The position numbers and the translations under genes are program-made. The notes beneath the pieces are model-generated. The model was not told where the DNA came from, made no database searches, and saw only the letters and a program-made list of their open reading frames with translations. From positions 40,507 through 104,506 of the forward strand of contig CAWIKX010000016.1 of assembly GCA_963836695.1 (NCBI GenBank): DNA of 64,000 nt, in the 5' to 3' direction. The DNA is from Roseiarcus sp963836695. GTDB lineage: Bacteria > Pseudomonadota > Alphaproteobacteria > Rhizobiales > Beijerinckiaceae. Below, piece by piece: positions 27,814-36,081 of the stretch. How positions within the stretch are numbered: position 1 is the stretch's first letter; each line of letters begins with the position of its first letter.

Positions 27814-27881
27814 ATCGATCGGTCCAACGAATGTTTGTAGAGTAATCGATCAAGGTTTCGGATGAGTGCTACGTGCTCGAC
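27814..27881 (+). repeat. Copy A of a duplicated LysR promoter segment
   Basis: About 68 bases align at roughly 80% with 29673-29738, directly upstream of and into the LysR start. Shared pieces include GATCGGTC, AACGAATG, TTGTAG, GTTTCGGATGA and TGCTCGAC. In this copy no LysR gene follows. It lies divergent to DUF1127, so it may still act as that gene's regulatory region. Confidence 0.7.
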
Positions 27882-27960
27882 GGCAGCTGGCTGCTCGCAC
27901 GCCCGTCCCCGGGGCACGGTCGCTGACGCAGCGTTGCGCCACACTCCTCCGGCGTAGCCG

Positions 27961-29083
27961 TTACTGAAGTTTCCCGTAGCGCCCAGCGTGCCAAACGTTC
28001 ATCTCGTAGACCATGCCTCCGGCATCTCCCTTTGCGTCGAAGGTCACCGGGCCGAACACCGTGCTCACGGGATCGCCCGTTCGTAGCGCCTGCGCAACAG
28101 CGCGGCCATCCACCTTGCCTGCGCGTCGGACGCCCTCCGCTAGCGCCTGCACCGTCGCGTAGCTGAACAAAGTAAACCCTGACGGTTCGTAGCCCGTCGC
28201 TCGAAATTCGTCGACGACGTGTTTGGCGGTGTCCAGACCTATCGGATTGCGCGGCGCTGGGAACAAAGTTCCCTCGCCTGCGGAACCTGCGATTGACCAG
28301 AATTCAGGCGCAACGAAACTGGACGTCGCCACCATTTGGAATTTGGCGCCCTGATCGGCGGCTTGACGCACAATGAGGCCCCCCCTCGGTCGGATAGCCG
28401 CCGTAATAGAGGACTTCGGTCCCAATTGCTTTCAGCTTGCCGACAATGGCGCTGTAGTCTTTTTCGCCAGGATTGATTCCTTCGTAAAGAATCTCCTTTA
28501 CGCCGGCGGCGTTCAAGTTCGCCTTCACCTGATCGGCCAGGCTCTTGCCGTAAGGGCTTTTGTCGTGCACGAACGCAATCTTCTTGTTCCGGTATTTGTC
28601 CGCCATCCAGGCGCCGAGCATCCTGCCTTGAGCATCGTCCCTCGCGTAAAGCCTCATGATTGTCGGCCAGCCCTTCGCGAAAGCGTTGTCGGTGAGCTTG
28701 GAGTTGACTGAGGACGGCGTCATCATGAGCACGCCATATTCCGCATAGACTGGCGACGCCGGAATTGAGGCGTTCGAGCAGCTATGACCGTCCACGAGCG
28801 CGATTTGCTCCCCTACCACATGGTTGGCCAATGAGACGGCTTGTTTGGGATCGCAGGCGTCGTCCTCCATGCTGAGGACAATCCTTCTGCCGTTTACGCC
28901 GCCCGCTGCGTTAATGTCCTTGGCGGCCAGCTCCGCGCCGCGCTTGTCCTCATCTCCGGACTCGGCAAGCGGACCAGTCATTGAGCCGACAACAGCGATC
29001 CGGATGTCCTGAGCCCAGCCTGTGCGCGTGCAAAAAATCAACGCCGAAGTGAACAATACCCTTGCGATAATCTGTATGCTCAT
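27961..29083 (-). CDS. Branched-chain amino acid ABC transporter binding protein, frameshifted
   Basis: Periplasmic Leu/Ile/Val-type binding protein (LivK/amidase-regulator fold). It has a signal peptide ending near TGWAQD, then IRIAVVGSMTGPLAESGD, and the C-terminal GPVTFDAKGDAGGM block. Two frames (28304-29083 and 27961-28425) join if one base is removed from the seven-C run at 28379-28385, giving YPTEGGLIVRQAAD; the restored protein is about 373 residues. Permease and ATPase genes are not adjacent, so it is an orphan binding protein. The homopolymer makes a sequence error likely; phase variation is possible. Confidence 0.8.
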
Positions 29084-29279
29084 TGTCGCTTCCTCTCTAA
29101 ATCATGCTCAAGAACCTCGATTAAGTTTACGGTAAATACCTTACATTCTCTGGTAAATACGCTGATTTGTAAAGTGTCCGCGTTCACGCGATATCGATGA
29201 TCGGTTTCACCAAGGCGGTTCCACAGGCAATCCCTATAAGCGCGGCGAATTTTCGTTGACATAATCCGAAAAAGGAACT

Positions 29280-29423
29280 ATGAATTTGTCTTCGCGGAAT
29301 CCATCCCTGTCGCCGGTGGGTGGGCTGGAAGGCGGGAATCCGTGGCTGCTTGGAGACGTTGGCCCACAACCGGCCGCGCGAGACGAGACGACGGAAGAAC
29401 TGTTTTATTTCAATCAGCCGTAA
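29280..29423 (+). CDS. Possible 47-residue small protein (unrecognised)
   Basis: The frame begins MNLSSRNPSLSPVGGLEGG and ends DETTEELFYFNQP. A purine-rich AAAAAGGA precedes the ATG by about three bases. No family is recognised and coding status is uncertain. It lies 26 bases before the nested palindrome. Confidence 0.2.
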   Translation: MNLSSRNPSLSPVGGLEGGNPWLLGDVGPQPAARDETTEELFYFNQP

Positions 29424-29449
29424 CCCATTGAAAAGTCCCGATTCGCAAT

Positions 29450-29522
29450 AATAAACGCTAGTAAACGCTAGCATTTTTACTAGCGTTTAGGCTCATTTAG
29501 CGCGGTTTTGCTAGCGTTTATT
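29450..29522. repeat. Nested palindrome with four copies of AAACGCTAG
   Basis: The outer arms AATAAACGCTAG (29450-29461) and CTAGCGTTTATT (29511-29522) are perfect 12-bp complements. The inner arms TAAACGCTAG (29462-29471) and CTAGCGTTTA (29480-29489) are perfect 10-bp complements around an 8-base loop. Two direct and two inverted copies of one 9-mer thus form a cruciform-capable site. It could be an operator, replication or recombination site, or the end of a lost element. Confidence 0.75.
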
Positions 29523-29672
29523 GGAAAAGGATTCCCGCCTTGGTTGCGTCTGCGGCTTAAAACCGAGCTCGTATTCGTGGATTGGTCGCGGCGAGGAACG
29601 TGGTCTCAAAGTCGGAGAACGGGCTCGGGATGACAGGCCACACCAAACGCAGCGCGCGATTACGTGAAACCA

Positions 29673-29738
29673 ATTGATCGGTCGAACGAATGCTTGTAGC
29701 ATGTCCAATCAAAGTTTCGGATGAATTCCATGCTCGAC
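29673..29738 (+). promoter_or_regulatory. Copy B of the duplicated segment: LysR gene promoter region
   Basis: Matches copy A at 27814-27881. It covers the region immediately upstream of the LysR start and the first codons. Its GATCGGTCGAACGAATG part is a plausible autoregulatory LysR site. Confidence 0.6.
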
Positions 29739-30593
29739 ACCGACCAACTTCGCTCCTTTCTCGCCATCGTCGACACAGGCTCGTTCACAAGGGCGGCGGA
29801 GCGGGTGCACAAGACCCAGTCCGCCGTCTCGATGCACGTCCGGCGGCTCGAGGAGCAGTTGGGCTGCGCCCTCTTCGTCAAGCAGGGACGCGGCGCGCGG
29901 TTGACGGACGAGGGCGAGCGGCTGATCGAATTCGCTCGCCGCATCGTCCAAGTCGAGGCCGGCGCGTTCGCCGCACTATCGCGCAACGGGTTGAGGGGAG
30001 CGGTTCGGCTCGGGATTCCGGACGATTACGCGGAGTCGTTTCTGGCTGACATCCTGGCGAATTACAATCGCCGCCACCCGCTGGTCGAGGTCTTGGTCGT
30101 CTGTGAGGCGTCGACCGACCTTGCGCCTCAGGTCGCCGCCGGCGCGCTCGATCTCGCGTTGATCACTGACCACGAGGGCCTGAAAGGGCTCGAACTTTTG
30201 CGCGAGGAGCCGTTGGTCTGGGTCGCCGCCGAGCGATTCCAGGTGGAGGCGGGAACGCCGATCCCCCTCGCGCTTGGCAGCGCGACCTGTTGCTGGCGGC
30301 GCGCGACTGAGGAGGCGCTGACGGCGGCGCCGGGCGTGACGCGGGCGCGGTTCTATTCCAAGAACTTCAGCGCGATCGGAACAGTCCTGCGCGCGGGGCT
30401 GGCGGCGACCATCCTGCCTGCGTCGCTGGTCGGTCCCGGCCTCAAGCGGCTCGGGCGCGCCGAAGGATTGCCGGACTTGCCGTTGAACCGCATTGGCCTC
30501 ATCCACGCGCCGGGCCGTCCGAGCGAAGAAGCCAAGGCCCTCGCTGAATCGATCCGCGAGACCATCGTCGCCGAGGCGCGCCAGGCCGCCTGA
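29730..30593 (+). CDS. LysR-family transcriptional regulator
   Basis: 287 residues from ATG 29730; ATG 29721 adds three codons. The N-terminal winged helix is LDTDQLRSFLAIVDTGSFTRAAERVHKTQSA in order, split here as LRSFLAIVDTG and FTRAAERVHKTQ, followed by the effector-binding domain (VRLGIPDDYAESFL, LALITDHEGLKG, GLAATILPASLVG). The effector is unknown. I recall this LysR type beside DUF1127 genes in related genomes. Here the two are separated by about 2 kb, with a duplicated promoter segment at each end of the intervening DNA. Confidence 0.9.
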   Translation: MLDTDQLRSFLAIVDTGSFTRAAERVHKTQSAVSMHVRRLEEQLGCALFVKQGRGARLTDEGERLIEFARRIVQVEAGAFAALSRNGLRGAVRLGIPDDYAESFLADILANYNRRHPLVEVLVVCEASTDLAPQVAAGALDLALITDHEGLKGLELLREEPLVWVAAERFQVEAGTPIPLALGSATCCWRRATEEALTAAPGVTRARFYSKNFSAIGTVLRAGLAATILPASLVGPGLKRLGRAEGLPDLPLNRIGLIHAPGRPSEEAKALAESIRETIVAEARQAA

Positions 30594-30729
30594 GCTGAGG
30601 CTCCGTTCCGCGAATTTGCCTTCAGCGGTCGCCCGGCCTATGCCGGGATAGTCTCGTTCTCACCGACATGGCCCCGCTGCCCGCCGAATGTGAGTTTCGG
30701 ACGATCCTCGAAGCCCTCGAAGACCCTTC

Positions 30730-31659
30730 ATGACCGACCTGACCGCGCCAAGGACCGGGCTCATCCAATCGGTCTGGGCCAGGCCGATCCTGCTGCTGGT
30801 CTTTACGACGCTGGTCTGGGCCGCCCACTCGATCGTCGGTCGGTTGGCGGTCGGCCAGATCGGCCCGATGACCCTGACCTGCCTCAGATGGGCGGTGGCT
30901 CTCATACCCATTTTCGTCGCCGCCCGCCCTTCGCTGCGGCAGGACTGGCCGGCTTTGCGGGCCCGCTGGCCCTATCTCGCGATTATGGGCGCTTCCGGAT
31001 ACACAGCCTTCAATGCGCTCTTCTATGCCGCGGCGCACCACACGAGCGCGCTGAATCTTTCGATCATCCAGGGCGCCATCCCCGCGCTCGTCCTCTTTGG
31101 AGCCCGGCTTTTCCTCGGGGTTCGGTTTACCGCGCTGCAAGCGTTTGGCGCTCTCATCACGATGATCGGCGTGGGCACGATCGCCGCGCAGGGCGATCCG
31201 GCAAGGCTTGCAGCGCTCGCTTTCAACAGCGGCGACGTCATGATGTTTGTCGCGGCGGTCCTCTATGCGGGCTACACCATCGGCCTTCGCCAACGCCCCA
31301 ATGTCTCGCAGGTCAGCATGCTGGCGGCGATGGCGCTCGCGGCCTTCGTCACCTCCATCCCTCTCATGATTTGGGAAATCATGACTGGCGGGTTCGTCTG
31401 GCAGACGATGGGCGGCCTGCTCACACTCCTCTTTGTGGCGCTTGGGCCGGCCTTCCTGGCGCAACTCACCTTCATGCGCGGCGTCGAACTGATCGGGCCG
31501 GGTCGGGCCGGCGTGTTCGTCAACCTGGTGCCGGTGTTCGGGGCCATCATGGCGGTTGCCATCCTGAGCGAGCCGTTTAGGACCTACCACGTCCTCGCGC
31601 TCTTGTTAGTTGTCGGGGGCATCGCGATCGCGCAAAGAAGCTCGAGCGCCCAGCGCTGA
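30730..31659 (+). CDS. EamA/DMT-family transporter
   Basis: 309-residue inner-membrane protein with about ten transmembrane helices in two EamA repeats: VFTTLVWAAHSIVGRLAVG (first repeat) and FVAAVLYAGYTIGLR with AFLAQLTFMRGVELIGPG (second repeat). Members export amino acids or other metabolites; the substrate here is unknown. It lies between the LysR gene and the dienelactone hydrolase gene, all on the plus strand. Confidence 0.9.
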   Translation: MTDLTAPRTGLIQSVWARPILLLVFTTLVWAAHSIVGRLAVGQIGPMTLTCLRWAVALIPIFVAARPSLRQDWPALRARWPYLAIMGASGYTAFNALFYAAAHHTSALNLSIIQGAIPALVLFGARLFLGVRFTALQAFGALITMIGVGTIAAQGDPARLAALAFNSGDVMMFVAAVLYAGYTIGLRQRPNVSQVSMLAAMALAAFVTSIPLMIWEIMTGGFVWQTMGGLLTLLFVALGPAFLAQLTFMRGVELIGPGRAGVFVNLVPVFGAIMAVAILSEPFRTYHVLALLLVVGGIAIAQRSSSAQR

Positions 31660-31679
31660 GTGAACCCAAGGAGATCGAA

Positions 31680-32346
31680 ATGGCGTGGATTGAACTGAAG
31701 CCGGAAGGGGCGGGCCCGATTCGAGCCAGGCGCGCCGATCCCTCGGACACGCCGCGCGGCGGCATCGTGGTCATCCAGGAGATCTTCGGCGTCAATTCGC
31801 ATATCCGCGCCGTTACAGACAAGTTTGCGAGCGAGGGCTACCTCGCTGTCGCGCCGGGAATCTTCGAGCACGTCGAGCCCAAGTTCGAGGTCGGCTACGA
31901 CGCGCAATCGAGGGAGCGCGGCATGGCGATCATGAACAAGGTCGATCGCGAGCAGAATTCTACGCGACGTCGCTTCGGCGATCTCGGTCGCCAAGGAAGG
32001 CGGCAAGGTCGGCATCGTCGGCTTTTGCCTCGGCGGCACGGTCGCCTGGTCTGCGGCCGGCAACCTTTCGGGCCTGAGCGCTGCGGTCGGCTATTACGGC
32101 GGCGGAATCATCGGGCTCAAGGACTTGAACCCGAAGGTCCCGACGCTTTTGCATTTCGGCGACAAGGACCAGCACATTCCGATCACCGGAGTGAAAGAGG
32201 TCGCCGCCGCCCACCCGGAAGTCGAGGTGCACATCTATCCGGCCGATCACGGGTTCAATTGCGACCAGCGGGACAGCTACGATGCGCCGAGCGCTAAGCT
32301 CGCCTGGACGCGCACGGTCGCGTTCCTGCGCAAGCATCTGGGGTGA
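31680..32346 (+). CDS. Dienelactone hydrolase family protein, frameshifted
   Basis: Alpha/beta hydrolase of the carboxymethylenebutenolidase type. The ribosome site AAGGAGA precedes ATG 31680. The first frame holds IVVIQEIFGVNSHI. After 31956 the sequence continues in another frame with the nucleophile elbow VGIVGFCLGGT, HFGDKDQHIPI and the histidine block YPADHGFNCD. Removing one A at 31956/31957 restores a protein of about 221 residues (DREQILRDVA). A single extra base in an otherwise intact gene suggests a sequence error. Confidence 0.8.
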
Positions 32347-32514
32347 GGCGGGCCCGGAGCCAAGGCCCCTTCTTGATCCCCGCGGCGATCGCGACGAGAG
32401 CCCTGCTCCGGAACTTCGGAGCGTCGCGGGATTCCTCGGGCGCGCTCGGTCACGCGTCACCCCATGTCCCGATCAGGAAGCGTCCCTCGAGGCTCAAGCG
32501 CCAAAAAACCGACG

Positions 32515-32646
32515 CTATTCGAAGAGTTTCATCGCGTTGACCAGGGTTCCGTAGATGCCCCACAGAAGCGGGATGCCGACAAAACCCCAGGCCAGCGCCA
32601 ATTGGAGCGGCGTCGTGCCGCCCCCGTTATTGTTGTCGAAGCTCAT
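32515..32646 (-). CDS. Small membrane subunit of OFA-type MFS transporter (43 residues)
   Basis: A short gene directly after the OFA antiporter on the same strand. It begins MSFDNNNGGGTTPLQLALAW and contains a single transmembrane helix (ALAWGFVGIPLLWGIYGTL) before the NAMKLFE end. The ribosome site GAGGG lies 8 bases before ATG 32646; ATG 32652 is an alternative. The AWxWVGIPLxWGVY-like helix matches the small proteins I recall beside OFA transporters. It probably assembles with the antiporter in the inner membrane. Confidence 0.75.
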   Translation of the reverse strand: MSFDNNNGGGTTPLQLALAWGFVGIPLLWGIYGTLVNAMKLFE

Positions 32647-32657
32647 GTCCATATCCC

Positions 32658-34037
32658 TCAAGCCACGCCAACGGCCTCGTCCGCCGTCTCAAGCTCCATG
32701 TGGTGCCGATCGTCGACTGCCCGGATCATGAAATTGCAGATGAAGCCGACGACCAGAAGCGCGGCCATAATGTACATCGTGACATTATAGGCCTGCGCTT
32801 TCGGCACGCCAGTTTCGACCTGATACTGCCGGATATAGTTGACGAGCACCGGGCCGAAGATGCCCGCGGCCGACCACGCGGTGAGCACCCACCCGTGAAT
32901 CGCGCCGACATAGCGCGTGCCGAACATGTCTCGGAGATAGGCAGGCACAGTGGAGAAACCGCCGCCATACATGCTGATGATGATGAGGAAGCAAAGGACG
33001 AACAGCGGCAGATTGCCGGCGCCGCCGAAGTAAGGCACGAGGGAATAGAGCACGATGCCGAGGACGAAGAATACGAAGTAGGTGTTCTTGCGGCCGATGA
33101 AGTCGGACGTCGAGGCCCAGAAGAAGCGGCCGCCCATGTTGAAGATGCTGAGCAAGCCGACAAAACCGCCAGCGGTCGCGGCAGTCACCCGGCCTGGAAA
33201 CATTTCCTGGCTCATCGCCGAAGCCTGGCCGAGCACGCCGATGCCTGCTGTCACGTTCAGGCACAGCACCAACCAGATGAGCCAGAATTGCGGCGTCTTC
33301 AGCGCCTGATAGACATAGACGTCCCGGGTGGTGACGAGCTTTTTCGGCTGAACCGGGACAACGTAGCCCGCGGGTTTCCAGCCCGGCGCAGGGACGCGTA
33401 CGATCGCCGCGCCGACCAGCATGAAACAAAAATAGACGATGCCCATGACCACGAAGGTCTCAGCCACCCCGACATCGGTGGGCGTCGCGAACATGTGCAT
33501 GAGCCAAACCGAAAGCGGGGCGGCGATCATCGCCCCGCCGCCGAAGCCCATGATCGCCATGCCGGTCGCCATTCCGGGCCGGTCTGGAAACCACTTCATG
33601 AGTGTCGATACCGGCGAAATATAGCCGATGCCGAGCCCTGTTCCCCCGATCACGCCGTAGCCCAGATAAATCAGCCAAAGCTGATGGATCCACGTTCCGA
33701 ATGCGCTGACGAGAAATCCGCCGCCGAAGCACAGTGCGGCGGCGAACATCGCCCTTCGGGGCCCGCCCTCCTCGACCCAGCGGCCGAAAACCGCCGCAGA
33801 GACGCCAAGAAAGACAATAGCGATTGAAAATATCCAGCCGAGATCGGTAAGCTTCCAATCGTCGGGAGCGGATTTCGTGACGCCGATCAATTTGGTCATC
33901 GGCAGATTGAAGACGCTGAATGCGTAAGCTTGGCCGATGCACAGGTGTACACAGAGCGCCGCCGGGGGAGCCATCCAGCGGCTATATCCGGGTTTGGCGA
34001 TCGTATGACTACGATCCAGAATCGAAAAAAGTCCCAT
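32658..34037 (-). CDS. OFA-family MFS transporter (oxalate/formate antiporter-like)
   Basis: 459-residue inner-membrane carrier with twelve predicted helices. OFA features include RWMAPPAALCVHLCIGQAYAF (split across helix 1), FGRWVEEGGPRRAM between helices 2 and 3, GGTGLGIGYISPVSTL, and the second-half GGRFFWASTSDFIGRKNTY. Family members exchange oxalate and formate or other small carboxylates; here the substrate is not proven. It is followed by the small-subunit gene and is divergent from the pit gene. Confidence 0.88.
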   Translation of the reverse strand: MGLFSILDRSHTIAKPGYSRWMAPPAALCVHLCIGQAYAFSVFNLPMTKLIGVTKSAPDDWKLTDLGWIFSIAIVFLGVSAAVFGRWVEEGGPRRAMFAAALCFGGGFLVSAFGTWIHQLWLIYLGYGVIGGTGLGIGYISPVSTLMKWFPDRPGMATGMAIMGFGGGAMIAAPLSVWLMHMFATPTDVGVAETFVVMGIVYFCFMLVGAAIVRVPAPGWKPAGYVVPVQPKKLVTTRDVYVYQALKTPQFWLIWLVLCLNVTAGIGVLGQASAMSQEMFPGRVTAATAGGFVGLLSIFNMGGRFFWASTSDFIGRKNTYFVFFVLGIVLYSLVPYFGGAGNLPLFVLCFLIIISMYGGGFSTVPAYLRDMFGTRYVGAIHGWVLTAWSAAGIFGPVLVNYIRQYQVETGVPKAQAYNVTMYIMAALLVVGFICNFMIRAVDDRHHMELETADEAVGVA

Positions 34038-34249
34038 TGGGCGTGTCCATCCCGGTTTTTTTGGGAAAATCGCCTAGCCAAGCGCATTTGGCAATGCCTG
34101 CTTTGGTTGTAGCCACGGATTTGGGTCAATGTAGGTATTTCTACCTATGGATCGAGCGCAGACACCGGATTCGCGAGGCGATGCAACCCACACGCACGAC
34201 GTTCACATTCCTGTCATGGGCTGTCGCGATAGAGAGGCCTCGCACGCCC

Positions 34250-34255
34250 AAGGAG
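34250..34255 (+). promoter_or_regulatory. Shine-Dalgarno AAGGAG before an out-of-frame pit start
   Basis: AAGGAG lies 5 bases before ATG 34261, which is in frame 1 while the permease body is in frame 2. This suggests that the true pit start is 34261 and that one base is extra in the next 15 or so codons. Confidence 0.55.
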
Positions 34256-34333
34256 CCCTCATGTCCGCCGCATTCGACGCTCGAACTCGGCCCTCACGCC
34301 GAAGCGCCGGCCTCGCCGCTTCTCCACAAGCCG

Positions 34334-35881
34334 ATGGACCCTCGGTTTGCGCTCGGCATCCTCGCGGTCCTGGCCATTGGCCTGTTCTACATGGCGTATT
34401 CGATCCGAACCGACATTGCTGACGCCGGCGGCGGACCGACGACAATTGTGCCGTTCATTCTGCTGGGGGTCGCGTTACTGATCGCGCTCGGCTTCGAATT
34501 CGTCAACGGCTTCCACGACACCGCAAACGCGGTCGCCACCGTCATTTACACCCACGCTTTGCCTGCGCAGGTCGCGGTCGTTTGGTCTGGCTGCTGGAAT
34601 CTTCTCGGCGTGCTCGCTTCGACCGGCGCAGTGGCCTTTGGCGTCGTTTCGCTGCTGCCCGTTGAGCTCATTCTTCAGGTCGGCTCGGCCGCGGGCTACG
34701 CCATGGTGTTCGCGCTGCTCATTTCCGCGATCATCTGGAACCTGGGCACCTGGTGGATGGGCATCCCCGCTTCGAGCTCGCACACCCTGATCGGCTCGAT
34801 CGTGGGCGTCGGAGTCGCCAATGCGATCATCCGGGGCCAGAACGGGACCGCCGGCGTGGACTGGGATCAGGTCACCAAAGTCGGCGAGGCGCTCTTGTTC
34901 TCGCCGTTCTTCGGCTTTGCCCTCTCGGCCTTGCTGCTGCTCGCAATGAAGGCTTTCATCCGCGTGCCGGAGCTTTACACCGCCCCGAAGACCAATAAGC
35001 CGCCGTCGATCTGGATCCGCGGCTTGCTGATCCTCACCTGCACGCTGGTTTCGTTCTTTCACGGCTCCAATGACGGCCAGAAAGGCATGGGCCTCATCAT
35101 GCTGATCCTGATCGGCGTTGCCCCGACGGCTTACGCGCTGAACCGCGCTCCGGCAGAAGGTCAGGCTGCTTCGTTCGTTTCCGCCGCGCACGCCGCTTCG
35201 AAGATCGTCGAAGCCCATGGCGCTGGATACGCTGTCACCGGCGATCCCCGCCCGGCCGTGACCGAATACGTTCACTCCCACACGATCGCCGAGGGCACCT
35301 ATCCGTCGCTCGCGGTCTTGACCAAGCAGATCAGCAACTCGGTCGAGCAATACGGCTCCGTCGCCAAGACCCCGCTCGACAGGGTCCAGAACCTTCGCAA
35401 CGACATGTATCTCGCTTCTGAAGGCTTCCGCGTCCTGACGAAAGACAAGGAGAGCGAGCTGTCGGCGACTGACAAGACACAGATCGCCAGCTTCAAGAAG
35501 GAGCTCGACGGTGCGACGAAGTTCATCCCGATATGGGTCAAGATCTGCGTGGCGATCGCGCTCGGTCTCGGCACGATGGTCGGATGGAAGCGTATCGTCG
35601 TCACTGTAGGCGAAAAGATCGGCAAGACCCACCTGACCTACGGCCAGGGCGCGGCGGCGGAAATCGTCGCCGCGGCGACGATCGGCGCGGCGGATGGGTT
35701 CGGCCTGCCGGTGTCGACGACGCATGTTCTGTCATCCGGCGTCGCCGGGACGATGGTCGCCAACGGCTCGGGAATGCAGTGGTCGACGATCCGTAGTATT
35801 GCGCTCGCCTGGGTGCTCACCCTGCCGGCGGCGATGATCATGTCCGGCACGCTATACGTGATTTTCCGGCAGATTTTCTGA
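34334..35881 (+). CDS. pit: Inorganic phosphate transporter, PiT family
   Basis: Low-affinity phosphate:cation symporter in the inner membrane, about 515 residues from ATG 34334 (MDPRFALGIL). The two PiT signatures are GFEFVNGFHDTANAVAT and SFFHGSNDGQKGMG, with PASSSHTLIGSIVG and PVSTTHVLSSGVAG repeats. A large hydrophilic loop separates the halves. The likely real start is 34261 with a strong Shine-Dalgarno but in another frame; removing one base near 34270 would give a leader beginning MSADSTLELGP. A good terminator follows the gene. Confidence 0.9.
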   Translation: MDPRFALGILAVLAIGLFYMAYSIRTDIADAGGGPTTIVPFILLGVALLIALGFEFVNGFHDTANAVATVIYTHALPAQVAVVWSGCWNLLGVLASTGAVAFGVVSLLPVELILQVGSAAGYAMVFALLISAIIWNLGTWWMGIPASSSHTLIGSIVGVGVANAIIRGQNGTAGVDWDQVTKVGEALLFSPFFGFALSALLLLAMKAFIRVPELYTAPKTNKPPSIWIRGLLILTCTLVSFFHGSNDGQKGMGLIMLILIGVAPTAYALNRAPAEGQAASFVSAAHAASKIVEAHGAGYAVTGDPRPAVTEYVHSHTIAEGTYPSLAVLTKQISNSVEQYGSVAKTPLDRVQNLRNDMYLASEGFRVLTKDKESELSATDKTQIASFKKELDGATKFIPIWVKICVAIALGLGTMVGWKRIVVTVGEKIGKTHLTYGQGAAAEIVAAATIGAADGFGLPVSTTHVLSSGVAGTMVANGSGMQWSTIRSIALAWVLTLPAAMIMSGTLYVIFRQIF

Positions 35882-35909
35882 TCGCCTCTACCAGTCGTCT
35901 TTAGCCTTC

Positions 35910-35940
35910 AACGCCGCCATTTTTGGCGGCGTTGTCGTTT
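35910..35940 (+). terminator. Terminator after pit
   Basis: AACGCCGCC-ATTTTT-GGCGGCGTT, a perfect 9-bp stem 29 bases after the pit stop, followed by GTCGTTT. The form fits an intrinsic terminator with a short T-tract. Confidence 0.75.
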
Positions 35941-36081
35941 GACGCGCCACGCTTCGTCCGTCCTCGATGCTCGATAGTCCTCGGCCGTACTTATTGACAA
36001 GGCGGAACTGGGACGACGAACTTTGGCCGCTGTGATAGGGGAAGCCTTCCGATCACCGCGACGAGCGACAAAAGGCAACAG

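Larger units (their letters stand above)
29084..29720. other. 637-base low-GC intergenic block with nested palindromes
   Basis: No gene of known family. The block contains a possible 47-codon frame (29280-29423), the nested palindrome at 29450-29522 and copy B of the LysR promoter repeat at its right end. Base composition is visibly more AT-rich than neighbouring genes, which suggests acquired or decayed DNA. Confidence 0.5.

Noticed and set aside
30622..31590. 322-residue frame antisense to the EamA gene
   Set aside because: Arg/Asp/His-rich shadow; the EamA helices are clear on the plus strand.
32700..33827. 375-residue open frame antisense to the OFA transporter
   Set aside because: It is a shadow of the real minus-strand gene, with His/Asp/Arg-rich composition and no domain.
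34475..35725. 416-residue open frame antisense to pit
   Set aside because: Shadow frame; the plus strand encodes an intact PiT permease.
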